A DNA stretch of 64,000 bases from the NCBI GenBank assembly GCA_963070105.1, contig OY718803.1:2338507-2402506 (forward strand), written 5' to 3'. Positions 27,601 through 39,240 of the stretch are shown one piece after another (positions within the stretch are counted from its first letter, which is position 1; each line of letters opens with the position of its first letter). The DNA is from Litomosoides sigmodontis (Eukaryota > Nematoda > Chromadorea > Rhabditida > Onchocercidae). The translations under genes and the position numbers were made by a program. The notes below the pieces were generated by a model, which worked only from the letters and a program-made list of their open reading frames with translations, was not told where the DNA came from and searched no databases.

Positions 27601-30144
27601 TTAGTTTTTTTTTTTCCTTTTTCAGGAATGAAATTTTCTTGATTAAAGTTAGCAATTAATTTAGCTGTTAATTTTTTTCCTCTATTAATTCATTTTGCTT
27701 GAAAGCTAAAATTTTGTTCGCATTTATTCGTTAAATCAATCATTCGAAAATGGAATTTCATTTGAAAAAAAAAGAAAACTTTTGATTTTAGTCTTCAATT
27801 TTTTCTATTAAATCTTAATTATAACTTAAAAATACTAAATTAGAACAAAAAAGATTCAGATAATTTTAGAGTTATCGATATTTTCCATCAAATATTGCCA
27901 CAATTGAGTGGTTAGGAGCGTACTACATTGACACACAATATCCGGAAAAAGCGGCAACTTACTTTGAGAAAGCTTCAATTATCGAGTAAGACCGTACATA
28001 CCTATCGTACCCATCATTTACTATATTTTATTTGAAAGCTTTAATCACTTGGACCATACAGGCCTACAGCATCTATCGAAAAGGAAATCTATTCGAGACA
28101 GTTTTTAGATGCACAAATATTCAACTATTAAAACTAACCTCTCGAAAGTTGCTAATTTTCTAAAAATTCGAATCCCAAGTAATTTTTTTAACCTGTTTAT
28201 TAATTTTGAAAAATTCTTCTATATCTTTTAATTGCAAATTAAAATTTGTTTTGAAAATTTATCGGTTCATGAGAGTAGTAGGAAGGAAGAAGGAAAAAAG
28301 TGAGTAAGGGAGTGTATTCAGACCAAATGAAATAAAATGGCAATTGATGATGGCTTCATGTCTACGACGTTCGGGCAATTATCAAAAAGCATTCGAATTA
28401 TACCGGCAAATACACGGACGATTTCCAGAAAATATTGAGTGTTCGTTTGAATTTCTGTTTTTCAAAAAATTTAGAAAGTTAATTGTTTTATTTGAAAAAA
28501 TGGCTTCCATAAATTTTTTATCTTAGGTTTAAAATTTTTGGTACGAATATGCACCGATCTTGGAATACCTGAAGCAAGAGAATACATGGAAAAGGTACAG
28601 TACAGCACTCTGTTTGGCTTATAATTTGCTAAAAAATTTGAATTTAATAACAGCATAAGTTTTTTTCCAAAATTAAAAATAAGGACGAGAAAAATCTCTT
28701 AAATTTAATTCATTCTCTTTCTCTAATTGTGCAAATTGAAATTTTTAATCAAATATTGAAATATCGAAAGGCAAAGCGAATAGATGTAGCTGATAGCATT
28801 TACATCAATATACTTTGCTCTAACACGTCTCACTAACCTTGCTTATTTCAATATTGATCAGTCTTCCGGTTTTTCTAGCAATCACCGGCAGCATAATTAA
28901 TTAGTGTCAGGATTGGGATAATTAATATTACTAGTTTGATACTGCTAATTATTCATTATATTTAATTACTACTTTTCTAAATAAAAATGATTTCGCTATT
29001 TTTATTTTCTTTTTCCATTATTTTTAAATTTTCAGTTATCAAAGGCAGAAAAAATACGTCAATTAAGAATGCAACGTGAAGTAGATTCCAGCCAAGGAAG
29101 ACAATATGTGCCATTAATGCAACCAGCAATAGGTATTTCATTCCACGTACGTCATTGTTGTAAGCGTAATAAAAATAACCAGTACATCTGTGATTAATTC
29201 ACTTTTTTTTGCGAAAAATCTGCATTGGCAAAACAACAAAAAGAATGTATAGGATTTTCCGTCCTCTGGGAAAAATCACAAAAGAATTCGACAGGAATTG
29301 TGTTAGTAGTAGTAGTAGTGATTTTTAAAAATTGCTCATTTATGACTGGTATAACGTATCGAACATGCATTATATTGTTTTTTTAATTTTGTTCAAGTTG
29401 TTTTTGAAGTTTCATTTTAACAAACTTCCAGAACGGGTTTTGGGTGTCTGGGGTAGTGTAGCGGTTAGGAGGTGTGATAGCAGCTGATACATAAGGGGTT
29501 CGGCTCTGCAGTTAAGAATGTGCAATGATGCTTCCACACATTGACTTTCGTTCTACCGAGTTTGGTTATGAGGAAATTTCTCACTTACGCAATCTGAGCA
29601 CTGCTTTTCTCGTATTAAAAGTTCAAGGTCGAACTTGCACGTCAAATTCTGTAGGTAGCAGTAAGTAATATCGTATTTCAAATTGTTTCAATTTCGGTTG
29701 CTTCGCTTTCGCTTTGGTCATTTTGATTTCGCTATTTCAAATTGAAAATTCATCTATTCTTTGTTTATATGTTGTAAATTTGTGCATTTTTTTTTACATT
29801 TAGGCAATAGCCGACCAAATTCACGTTCACAACTGAAAACAGCAAGTGTCCGTTCATCACCGTCTGATGACAATGAGCAATATCGTATTCCACGTAGAGA
29901 AATGAGTACGTCAAAAAAATTGTTGCAGACAGTTTTTATAAATTATGCACATCAGGCGTTTCGAAATTTGAAAGGATTGACCATTATAAAATTGACATTT
30001 CCAGGTCCAGCTGATTATGCTTACAGTGATCCGCTCGGACCAGCACCACCTCGACCACGAACAAGTGGTACACGACGTACAGATATCGAAAAGACGGAAT
30101 CTTTTGAAGATGAACAATTCGATGAATCATTACTACCTGAATAA
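21685..30144 (+). CDS. osm-5: Intraflagellar transport protein 88 (IFT88/Polaris/OSM-5), complete
   Basis: A tetratricopeptide-repeat subunit of the IFT-B core needed to assemble cilia; in nematodes it acts in ciliated sensory neurons. Exons: 21685-21738, 21883-21945, 22203-22407, 22592-22737, 23114-23242, 23390-23583, 23903-24125, 24749-24882, 25405-25534, 25791-25868, 26179-26340, 26681-26820, 27163-27313, 27870-27985, 28322-28440, 28527-28594, 29036-29132, 29804-29905, 30005-30144. All have GT..AG borders and matching phase; total 2451 nt, 816 residues (human 833). Landmarks follow IFT88 in order: ALEKAKEAGRRERAI, LDLTFTVLFNLAHQ, TYQMIVKNKMF, AIKFYQIALDQIP, RIKIMNNIGVAFIKCGEY, KWCVEEIRKS, SVDRYNANALVNRGN, ALYNLGYV, PTDPAILSKLASIYD, IEWLGAYYIDTQ, KWQLMMASCLRRSGNYQKA, FLVRICTDLG, and the tail YSDPLGP...DESLLPE. 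TPRs occupy roughly residues 170-340 and 430-705. Introns hold a tRNA-derived element and short repeats. No truncation is evident. Confidence 0.97.
22738..23113. repeat. AT- and trinucleotide-rich osm-5 intron 4
   Basis: Degenerate (TTA)n/(ATT)n from about 22742 to 22960 followed by degenerate (TAG)n from about 22966 to 23020. The interruptions suggest an old, decaying microsatellite, unlike the pure tract at 7092. Confidence 0.8.
25207..25308. repeat. 33-34-bp tandem repeat, three copies, in osm-5 intron 8
   Basis: Three consecutive copies of a unit starting ttttattgcaaatttca, each ending in a ttcat/ccat..acaaa-like segment. It lies just upstream of exon 9. Confidence 0.85.
29446..29650 (+). 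mobile_element. Candidate tRNA-derived (SINE-like) element in osm-5 intron 17
   Basis: Within the intron 29133-29803, a block of clearly higher GC content contains an A-box-like TAGTGTAGCGGT (29454-29465; one mismatch to TRGYNNARNNGG) and 43 bases later a B-box-like GGTTCGGCTCT (29497-29507; two mismatches to GGTTCGANTCC). The acceptor stem does not pair, so it is not a functional tRNA. About 140 bp of unrelated non-AT-rich body follow, as in tRNA-derived SINEs. No target-site duplication was found and copy number cannot be judged from one window. Confidence 0.45.
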
Positions 30145-31064
30145 CATTACTACCTAGGTAGTGTAGATTATCTGTGGTAGTGCAGATTATATGGACTGTT
30201 GTCTATGGGATGCATGTAGCTTTATTATCTGATTCACTCTTCTCGTTCAGCTATCCTGTCCATCCATCCATCAGTTTCAGATGAAACATGAAATTCAACT
30301 ACTATGTTCGATTTTTGCAATTTTTTTCATTGATTTATTAAAAAATTTTCATACTGAGAGAATAAAATATTGTAAAAACAAGCTGTTTTAAATATATCAT
30401 TGAAACAATAATGATATATTCATACAAAATAAATTTTAACATAAACATTCCATTTTGCATATTTACATCAGATGATGAAATATAGTGTATGGAAGAGGAG
30501 AGAAAAATGGTTGCACATAGATATTTGAGGCATATGCAGTAAAACATTTGAGAAATTAAAAAATGAAGTTTGAGATGATGTAAAACCATCATTAAACTAG
30601 CTATCATCGTTTGCTCCAATCTACAGCTTACATATTCTCAACGAACATTAAATCTTGGAATCAACAGTTATAACTGCTTTTTCTAAAAAATTTTTCTTAA
30701 TGCAAGATATGAGCACCATATTTAGTAAGCAGAACAATCATCTAATTTAATCCATTGGTTATAGATAGTAGATAATCATTTATAAACTGAAAATCGTAAA
30801 TTTAATATTGACACCCTACTCCCACTGCCTGTTTTTAGGAGAACCTAGCTTTGTATCCACATTTACGTCAGGTCTATATTTTTAAAAGTATTATTAAACT
30901 TATAGTCCAAACCACAAACTATATGAAGCCTTGATCTATTTAAAAAACTCAGAAAATTGATCACCCAAAATTACGCTAGCTGCAATCACAAAAGATCATC
31001 CAGACCTTGCTGGGATCCTCCCTTAGTAAACATAGCCATGAAGTATTCGTTAGTAGCTGTTTCA
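30145..31064. other. Convergent 3' intergenic region osm-5 / pfd-2
   Basis: About 0.9 kb of AT-rich DNA between the two stop codons. An AATAAA at 30361-30366 could serve osm-5 (217 bases after the stop). A 93-codon minus-strand frame at 30619-30338 has no recognisable features and is treated as chance. Confidence 0.6.
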
Positions 31065-32441
31065 TTAGATCTCTTCCAGTTCATTACTATTTTCCTCCTC
31101 TTCTACAGCTGAAAGATCATTACAAACATCATTACGTAACAATCTAATTTCACTCACATACTTCATCAAAAAATTGCACGTTACAAAATCATGTTTTAAC
31201 CAATTTAATAATTTGCACTATGATGAAAACCTCCTCATTTTATCATTTCTTCGTCATGTTACGTTCAGTTTCCTCTCTCAATTCCTTTTCACTGATATAT
31301 CGAATTTTATGCTTTTCCGTATATTCTTGTAATTCTTTTCCTTTTTCTATCAAATTATCCTTCATAGAAATAAGTAATGCATCCAGCTGAAAAAGATAAA
31401 AATCAATCAAAAACATTCATGTATGTTGCAAAAAAACCTTGAGTTATACGGATGAATATGAGTCAAAACTACTAATACATTGATCACTTATTTCATTTAG
31501 AGTAGAAAAGTTAATTTGTGATAGTTTTTTTCTTAATGTTTGAGGAAAAACCTACCTGTCAATCGCTCCCAATCTTCTTAACTTATCATGATGACAGCTC
31601 ATCACAACTAATTTCATTAAGGCTTCTTTTCCTGCCTTTTAACATGACACGTAAAGAGGCATGCTCTGTCAGAGATTGAGCGAATCATTATGTTTCGACT
31701 TTTACTAATACAACGTTCAGTTATTTATGATCATGGGATGGAAATTTATGTACCGGAATTAGCAAATCATCATGTATCAGACGAATGCAAATAAAAACAG
31801 AATTAATAATAACATAATAAACCACTCACATTTTCTAATGTTGATTCCAGTATGGGTAATACAGTTCTAATTTCATGCTGCACTAATGTCGTGCCTATCA
31901 TCCGAAAACATTTTCTCCCACCTTCCATTTTCCTCAACACTTGCAAAACACGCCTGTAACGCTTTTTTTAAATGTTTCGATAGCAATTCGTGTCAGAATC
32001 TCACGAAATGGAACGAAGGAACTTTAAAAGTTCATCAGAGAGAAGAATCAATAAATCAAGAAAGCGCTATCAGAAAACTCATCAATCATCCGATAACATT
32101 TCATTAATGTCCCATAAGTATACATGACCAATTAGGCAGCCCGAAAAAAAGAATCTGACATTGAGAAGATGTCAAACATTAGCACTCAACAAAAAAATCA
32201 ATAAAAGCTTTATTAAAATTTGCGATTTACTCAATCCTAAAACAAGCAAAATGACTTACTCATGTTCGCGCTTATCATCTTCTATTCGCGCTATCTCCAA
32301 AATGATATTTCGTTGCTGTTCACGAAGTTGCTGCAAACCAGCAATTATTTCGTTCTTCTTTTTTTCTTCCGCAGACTTATCGTTATCCCTTGTCTCAAGA
32401 CTTCTGTCACCATTCTGTCCCCCTGACGCTTCGCACGACAT
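31065..32441 (-). CDS. pfd-2: Prefoldin subunit 2
   Basis: A beta-type subunit of the hexameric prefoldin co-chaperone, which passes nascent actin and tubulin to the TRiC/CCT chaperonin in the cytosol. Exons: 32441-32260, 31953-31830, 31386-31263, 31108-31065 (157 residues). Motifs in order match prefoldin 2: IIAGLQQLREQQRNIILEIA (first coiled-coil helix), RKCFRMIGTTLVQHEIRTVL (beta hairpin region), VLPILESTLEN, and EKGKELQEYTEKHKIRYI (second helix). The start chosen is ATG 32441, preceded at 32453-32454 by a TTTTAG acceptor; an in-frame upstream extension to 32498 would then lie outside the mRNA. The 3' end has two readings: splicing from 31263 to a final acidic exon ending NSNELEEI, or read-through to a stop at 31243 ending ERNMTKK. 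Human prefoldin 2 has a charged tail too, so the spliced version is favoured. Third gene of a same-strand cluster with ERLEC1. Confidence 0.92.
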
Positions 32442-32452
32442 TACTGGACTAA

Positions 32453-32454
32453 CT
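32453..32454 (-). promoter_or_regulatory. Probable trans-splice acceptor of pfd-2
   Basis: On the minus strand CCAAAATTTTAG precedes the pfd-2 ATG by 11 bases. A closely spaced U-rich acceptor just 5' of a start codon with no matching upstream donor exon is typical of spliced-leader addition in nematodes and decides the start. Confidence 0.5.
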
Positions 32455-32906
32455 AAAATTTTGGAAGTTTCACTCAAACTTCTTAGGAAATATTTCATAT
32501 CATTCGCTAATCAAAAAAAAACTACTTAAAGCTATTGGAAACTTTGAAAACTGAAGCGTCTGAAACAATAATTATCACAATAGTGAAAAATGTAATATTC
32601 CTTCAAAAATAGGCTGCAATCCACTATTGTAAATTTTCATTTACACATAAATAAAATTTATCTGTGACACAGCAAAACATAAAAAGAAATATGATCAACA
32701 CTGCTGCAAATAATTAAAGAACTGAATTAACTCACAGGAAATCACCAAGAACATGGTTATCACAGTAAACACTTGATGCATGAACATGCTAAAATTATCA
32801 TTGACCGAGTTTTTTTACTTCATTTAAAATTATTTGTGAAATGAGAAAATTTTAGGCACGACGGGATAAATCAGTTGACATTCCTGCATCATTTCTGAAT
32901 ATCTCG

Positions 32907-33287
32907 CTAAACACTCGAAAAGTTAAAAGGACTCGTTCTAGAGCTTAACATCGTAGTGAACTAAAATATAAATAGTATTTTCCTGGATAGTAAAAGGAAT
33001 TCTAAACTCTGAAGCACATTTTTCAAAGGCAAGAAACAAGCAAACAAGTGAGAAAAACAGTGAAATAAATAAACCGAAATCATGCACTGACCTTTGGTCC
33101 ATGACGTTTCACCTCAACGCAAAATTTAAGCTTAAAGTAATATTCGAAAAAATCACAGAGCTGCTCATCCTGACGAACACATACAATGTATATACAAAAC
33201 TACAATGACAATAATCATACAACTACGACATGAAAATCCATGTACGAAGGCACTAACCTGAGGCACATTTACTTCATTAGCACTCAT
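32907..33287 (-). CDS. Small orphan gene, product not recognised
   Basis: Exon 1 (33287-33258) encodes MSANEVNVPQ and ends in a GTTAGT donor. Exon 2 (33169-33092) follows TTCGTCAG and encodes DEQLCDFFEYYFKLKFCVEV then KRHGPK, ending at GTCAGT. Codon use and the aromatic/charged pattern look like genuine protein. A third exon (32960-32907) after TATTTTAG keeps phase and gives 53 residues ending FNFSSV; another strong acceptor (ATTGTTTCAG, near 32562) would give a different tail, so the C-terminus is open. No signal peptide, membrane segment or known motif was seen. It lies between ERLEC1 and pfd-2 on their strand, 680 bases after the ERLEC1 stop. It could also be the fast-evolving orthologue of a small conserved protein I fail to recognise. 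Confidence 0.5.
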
Positions 33288-33966
33288 CGAGCCAAAGCAT
33301 ACAAAATTATAATTACGTATTCAAAATTGTTTATAATAGTAGACTTTCAGAGGGCTGTAAAATCTTCAATTTAATCCTGCTCCAGCTGCTAATGACATAC
33401 AGTAGATATCGCCTACAAAGACAACAGTAAATGACGGGATGAATATTGACCACAGGGAATCCGAAAGCAAAAAAAAGGAAATTCAAAAATTGAAACGATA
33501 GACTTCAAATTAAGGAAAATTAAATTTAAAAGACTTATTCAAGCCATCGGTCTTGATCAACAACCCTTAACCTTCAAAATTTGCTAAGGAACTATTCTGC
33601 AATAAATCTTTTCCGGTAAAATAGACAATCGCAATAAAGAAGTAGCCCAGGGAGACCGGACAAACACGTGATCATGCCTCAGTAACATCAATGAATATCA
33701 CATTGAAAGACCGTATAATCCAGAAAACAAATCTCAAATCAAATGCGATTTGCTACAGAAGATATAGCGAAATCAGCACATATGTATAATTTTTCTATAC
33801 CACTGAAATAGTACAAAAACCAAACGCTCTAAAGAATAAAACTATGAGGAAAAACTGGATAAACTGAATCAAAAAACTGCCAAGATCAAAAAAATTTTCA
33901 TTTAGAGGACCGACTTACTCTCCGTTTCCTCTTGATTTTTGTCAATCGACCCTAATTTACTTTGCT
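33288..33966. other. Intercistronic stretch downstream of ERLEC1
   Basis: 679 bases between the ERLEC1 stop and the orphan gene's ATG, with no exon recognised. If the cluster is an operon, a spliced-leader acceptor should lie here; CTGAAAG near 33350 is a weak candidate. Confidence 0.5.
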
Positions 33967-36900
33967 TCACGCTTCTGGTAACTGAAGTAATCCATACTGA
34001 TCAGCAGTCTGCAATAAATCACAAAAACGAGGTGATTCGACTCCCAAGACATACTGACATGCATGAGGTTCCAGTAAGTAAAGCGTTACAGCGGCCTGAC
34101 TTCCTTTTGATATCCGACAACGAATGCGTACTTCGACACTTCTAAAATTCATTAATTTGACATTTTTCGTGTAAACTGAAACTAAATGCTTCACAAATTT
34201 ATTAATTATACTCAAATAAAGCAGAATACTAAAAATGCAAACCTGTGAATACCAGCTGTCTCGCAAAATGTACCGCCAGCATACAAGTGTGAAACTTGAG
34301 TTATCCGACCGTCAATCTATAAACGGCATAAACATTTTGAATAAAAATGTTTGTCTAGTCAATTAATACAAGCAGACTACTGCTTCCTGCTTTATTAGAA
34401 TGTTCAGAGCTACATTATTTTGTTTATAATAATACGTATGATATGTAAGTAATTTTGTTTTCCAGGACTATGATCTCAGTGAGATTAAATTGAGGAAATA
34501 ACCTTCAGCGGCTTCTTTTGAGGATTATCATCAATCCAATGCTTATGTATGTCAAGGTTGAAAAGACCTAACAGGATTTCAGTTCTCTCACCTTGGGGGT
34601 TGTCATGAAACTGTATTACCTGCAACATTTTCATTTTCTTTACTTGTTAATAATTTTTGCTTATTAATTACATTGGTGAAAATGACCTATGATTGCAATT
34701 TACACACTAAAAATCAAAAAACTATATTTAGTAAAATAAAGTTTTTAATCAACTTACACTTTTTCCGAAACAAAATTCATATTTCCACCATCCCATTCCG
34801 CCACCATATAAACAGTGTTTTCCGTTTAGCAAATATCTATTTTCTTCAAGCAAACTATCCATATCGATCACTGGCTTTTCCGCAGGGCTTGTTGAGGATG
34901 CTGGAATGGAAGCAATGTATGAATGAAAATGAAAAGATGAATAGCAAGAAAAGACTATAATACTCAACATAAGTTCTAAAGGTTTTGAGGAAATAGATTT
35001 TGTGTTTCTCGTTAAGAAAAGCAAACCATGTTGTGGGCTGTCAGACTTTGGTGAGGCTTGCTTGGCTATGATAATTGTAGTATCCAAATGATCATCATAA
35101 TCATCGTTTTCTTCGTCTGGTTCAATAATTCCGACATTTACAGAAGGTTTTTCAAGTTGAAGGGTGGATTTGTATTCCTAGAAGATTTTGCAAAGAAATT
35201 TAGGCAAAAAAGAATATTCAAATCTTAATTCAAGAATAATTTCCAGCCATCCGTAATGAAACCCACTCTTTCCAGTGTTGTTTCACTTTCCCTTTCCAGT
35301 TGTAGAAGTTGTTTTGGCTTTGGATACTCCTTACGTGAATCCCTCGAATAACAAACGATTTCATGGTCGATAGTAGGTAATGGCCGAAAAGATGGATGAG
35401 AGCACAATTGTTTCGTAAATACAATCATTTCGTAAGTGCAAGACGCTGTTTCAGCAAAAGAATATATCTGATCTCTAGCATCCTAAAAATGTTTGAAAAT
35501 TAAAGCAGCTGATGGTTCCTCAAATCTTCCTATCCTAACCACCCGTTAATTTTTTGTTACACCTGTTAAAATCTGAGAAAGTAGTCTACATTAGGTTACA
35601 AAGTGTCAAAAAGTGGGATTTACAACACCGTAGGAAGCAGTTTCAAACAGTCACTATTACAATCTTGATAATGAGAACACGCACCAAATCGCAAGCGTAA
35701 ATAACAGTCGTACTCCTTGGTTTTCCGGTTAAATCGCAAACCGTTCCCTGCCTGTACGTGACCGGATAATACGGTTGCACTTTGTTGTCAATTTTGCGTT
35801 TTGGTGGATTCATTTCATCGAAATTCTTGTTATCCTTAAAAAAATATAACCAGAACATTTTTATTCTACGACATCAGTATCATATACAATTCTAAAACTG
35901 AGCACTAAGTGCGAATAAAATAATTTCCAGGATGAAGAAACTTATACATGCTTTTTTAACAACAATCGCTTTTCCGATATATATTTATATGCTTGTTGTA
36001 TATTTCACGCATTATAAATTCAAAAAGATTGCTTTAGAATTGACGAATGAGTTAGTATTAAGCGTATGTTGTCCTCTAGTGATACCAGGAAGTCGCTAAA
36101 TCATAATCATGTCGCTAAATTTACACTTAAATGAGAAAAAACAAATCATAGCAACTACGTAAAAATATTAAAAAAGCAATTTGAAATTTCGATACCAATT
36201 TTGACTGTTCTCGACCATAGTTCCCTAAATAATATTCACTTCTAGAATTTTTTTGCGTTTCTCTATTATCATGATATTGCATAATATAGCGTCCATGACA
36301 TAACTCATATGTCCAATATACATCTAACCAATATGAACACACTCTATTATCGTACAATAACTGAATAATTTCAGCTGGTGATGGCCCCACATATGACTGT
36401 ACTGTTTCCTCACTCTGAAAGTAAAAAATATTGTGTATGTCAGTTAAACTTCTTAAAATTCAACCGAACGGTACTTGAAATGTGCGACAGTGAAAAAAAT
36501 ATTTCAAATACTAATGACAAAAAAGGATAAAACTCCAAAGTTTTCCACTCTAATAAATTCGCTTTTATCATATCCCGTGTTACACCCTACCTCACTTAAC
36601 AGAATCCAACACTAACAAATTATTATAACTGCAAATAAGCTTCTAAAATTTTGTGCCAATCCGATTAAAGACATAGACACAAACCTCAGTTGGAATGAGT
36701 GGTAACGTACACAGATACCTTTCATCATTACCACTCGTTATATGTAAATATGGTTGATTCGCCAACCAATCATCTTTAACATCAACAAGATATGTTGGTG
36801 TTGCCGATTTCTCTTTCCAATCTATCCTAAATGTTTTATATAATAATTGATCAAAAATATCCAAAGTAGGTTTCAGTTCATGACCTATACCAATATTTTC

Positions 36901-37271
36901 AATGATCGTATTCATGCACAAGATCTCACAGATACATTTTATGGATGAATTAGCCGCAGCATATATTATGAATGCATTTTCGTGTAATGAGTTAAATTCT
37001 CAATTATGCTGATCGCTTTGAATTCAAGATCTATATATAGACACTGCATTATACTGGCCCACCCAAAAAAAACCTCCTGTCCAATTTGTGCTGCGCCTAA
37101 GAGAATTCAAACACCATATATCGAACGGCACTAACTTATATTTGGAAAACAATTTTTGGAAATCTCGAACCTAAATAAAACTGATTCATCAACTGCTTTA
37201 TAAGCTAAGCATAACTGGGTACCCTGTTGGAGCAGGAATAACAAACGTACAGTAATTTTCAAGGATGACAT
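33967..37271 (-). CDS. ERLEC1: Endoplasmic reticulum lectin 1-like protein (ERLEC1/XTP3-B), two MRH domains
   Basis: ERLEC1 is an ER-lumenal lectin that recognises trimmed high-mannose glycans on misfolded glycoproteins and works with the SEL1L-HRD1 ubiquitin ligase in ER-associated degradation. Exons: 37271-37171, 36826-36685, 36414-36196, 35834-35685, 35482-35267, 35177-35027, 34900-34758, 34619-34503, 34316-34243, 34141-33967; all phases join, 495 residues (human 483). Residues 1-23 are a signal peptide ([15 protein letters not shown]...CLA). MRH domain 1 spans ~107-231 ([46 protein letters not shown]). MRH domain 2 spans ~356-478 ([45 protein letters not shown]). Paired cysteines of both domains are present. 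There is no obvious C-terminal retention signal (ends LQLPEA), as in human. The start is fixed by a TTTTCAG acceptor four bases before ATG. Diverges from the condensin gene. Confidence 0.95.
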
Positions 37272-37274
37272 CTC

Positions 37275-37276
37275 CT
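37275..37276 (-). promoter_or_regulatory. Probable spliced-leader acceptor of ERLEC1
   Basis: Minus-strand CTTTTCTTTTCAG ends three bases before the ATG that begins the signal peptide. The near-perfect nematode 3' splice consensus with no upstream coding exon points to trans-splicing. Confidence 0.65.
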
Positions 37277-38533
37277 GAAAAGAAAAGGTGACAAATTATT
37301 TGAAAACAATGAATGAGGTAAAATATACGAAAAGTCATGAATTAAACAGATAAATGTACTAAATCTAGGAAATTCAAAATTAACTGCATACATGCAAAAA
37401 AATTTCGATGAAAGCAGAAAAACGTACTAGTGATTATTATAAAATCAGCAAGAAAATGGACTTTATGGATTGTTTGTGTGAACTTTTAATGGACGGCACA
37501 TAACAAAAGAGTTAATATACACATGTAGTTATAAAAATCCTGCCTATGAGATGTGTAACACTAATTCCCAGCTGCTACTACTACTACTACTACTACTAAT
37601 CTTTCTCAACTGATTACCTGAAAACATCATGTACCAGAAAAACAAATGCAATTAATTCTTAATATGAATTTTTCGCAATTAACGTAACACAGAATGTAGT
37701 ACGTATCACTGTAACGTGAAGTCTAAAATGACAGCAAACATCGCGCTGTTGAAGCAACATGAACACTGGCGCACTTAACGTGATAAAATAATCTACAAAT
37801 ATAATACAGTTTTTCGATTCATGTAATTAACATACTGCAGGAGAAGAAATTGAGATAAAAAAAAAAAGGAACATCTTAAAGATGTAGCTGCCATTTTCAT
37901 CTTTCTATTCCTGCAAAAATTTTGAACAGTTACTTTTCTGCATTGCATTCTATTTGAGCAATTTCACTACTATTTTCCTAGCACTGCGCTGCTCTAACTC
38001 TCTTTGCTCGTCCCTATTATTTAACTTCTATTGTCTCTTTTGTAACAATACTATTTATTGAAGTAAATATTTGAAGTAAATGAAGTAAATTATTTGAAGT
38101 AAATTTTCCACTGTGCTATATGAGTATCAACAATTACGTGAGACAAGAAAAAAAAAACAGAAAATAAAATTTAAAGGAAAAGGGAATAGCAGTAAGTTAT
38201 TATTCATCAGTGTCAGCAAATCTTCACTCTTCCTATCTTTTGCAAAACTCACTTAAACGTCGGAAATCTCACTCGCTTACAACTACGAGAATGCCATCCG
38301 TATGGAAACCTTACTAAATCACGTCTAGCGAAGTATAACTCACAAAACCGGTATCACATGATGACTCATAAGCCTGAGCAAACACGTCGTACGTTGAGAA
38401 TTGACTTCTGATGGGATGAGGCTGTTGCACATCTCACGAAAACATGAGAATCGATAGACCGCTGAAGTCACTCCTGGTGTTGCTGACGTTCGGTCAGTTT
38501 GGAATTTACGAGTTGGGAGAAGTTCACTTATCA

Positions 38534-38546
38534 GGGGGGGGGGGGG
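38534..38546 (+). repeat. Poly-G run of 13
   Basis: tca followed by 13 G then tactg. Long G homopolymers are rare in such AT-rich DNA; the exact length is prone to sequencing error. Confidence 0.9.
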
Positions 38547-39240
38547 TACTGTACGAAGCTCAGGACGAGTGAATTAATGGCTGAAAATGAAATTGAATGA
38601 ATTTCGATGGGTAAAATTGGTCGACATGAAATTGCATTGTGTGTTAGGGAGAAATTCAGGAATGAAAATGCTAGGTATCGGAAACACACATCAGAAAAGG
38701 CAACCGCAGATACTCGTGATGAATTTTCGAATATAGAGAAGTTGACATTATTGTAGCTCTAACATAATAAAAAATTCTGTGAGACGAAATGCCATAACTT
38801 TTCGTGTGTGGCATCAACGGCAGGTAAAAAAGTTTAACGACGGGAATATTGAAATAACCAGTAAAATTGGTTATCGATTTGAAACAGTTATCATCGTTTA
38901 AAATTGGAAGAAAACAGAAAACGAGAAAATTGAAAAATGAATAAGATGATCGTAACATAGTACTTGAGAAGTAAATTTTAATTTTTTGGTATGTTTACTT
39001 TTTTCGTTTACACATAATTTTAAATTTTTGCTGTGGAAATAATTATTTCATGTCTTCGGCAGGCATGTCTCTTATCGATGTTATTTATTTCCGTGATATC
39101 TTTGTGTCGTGTTTGCTTTGTCATCAGAATGAATATGAGTGAAATTAAATTTTATTTTAGATTTTTATACAAGTTGCACAGGTTGTCAGGGTATTATTTC
39201 TTTTTGATTATCTGCCATAACTTATTTGGTTTAAAATACG

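Larger units (their letters stand above)
37272..39240. promoter_or_regulatory. Divergent ERLEC1 / condensin-kleisin intergenic region
   Basis: About 2 kb between two divergent starts, so both promoters should lie here. The part from about 38220 to 38560 has higher GC than the flanks and includes a run of 13 G (38534-38546). A (CTA)n tract lies at about 37577-37599. Open frames at 38958-38671 (-) and 39033-39269 (+) lack family features and are not called. No specific factor site is claimed. Confidence 0.55.
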
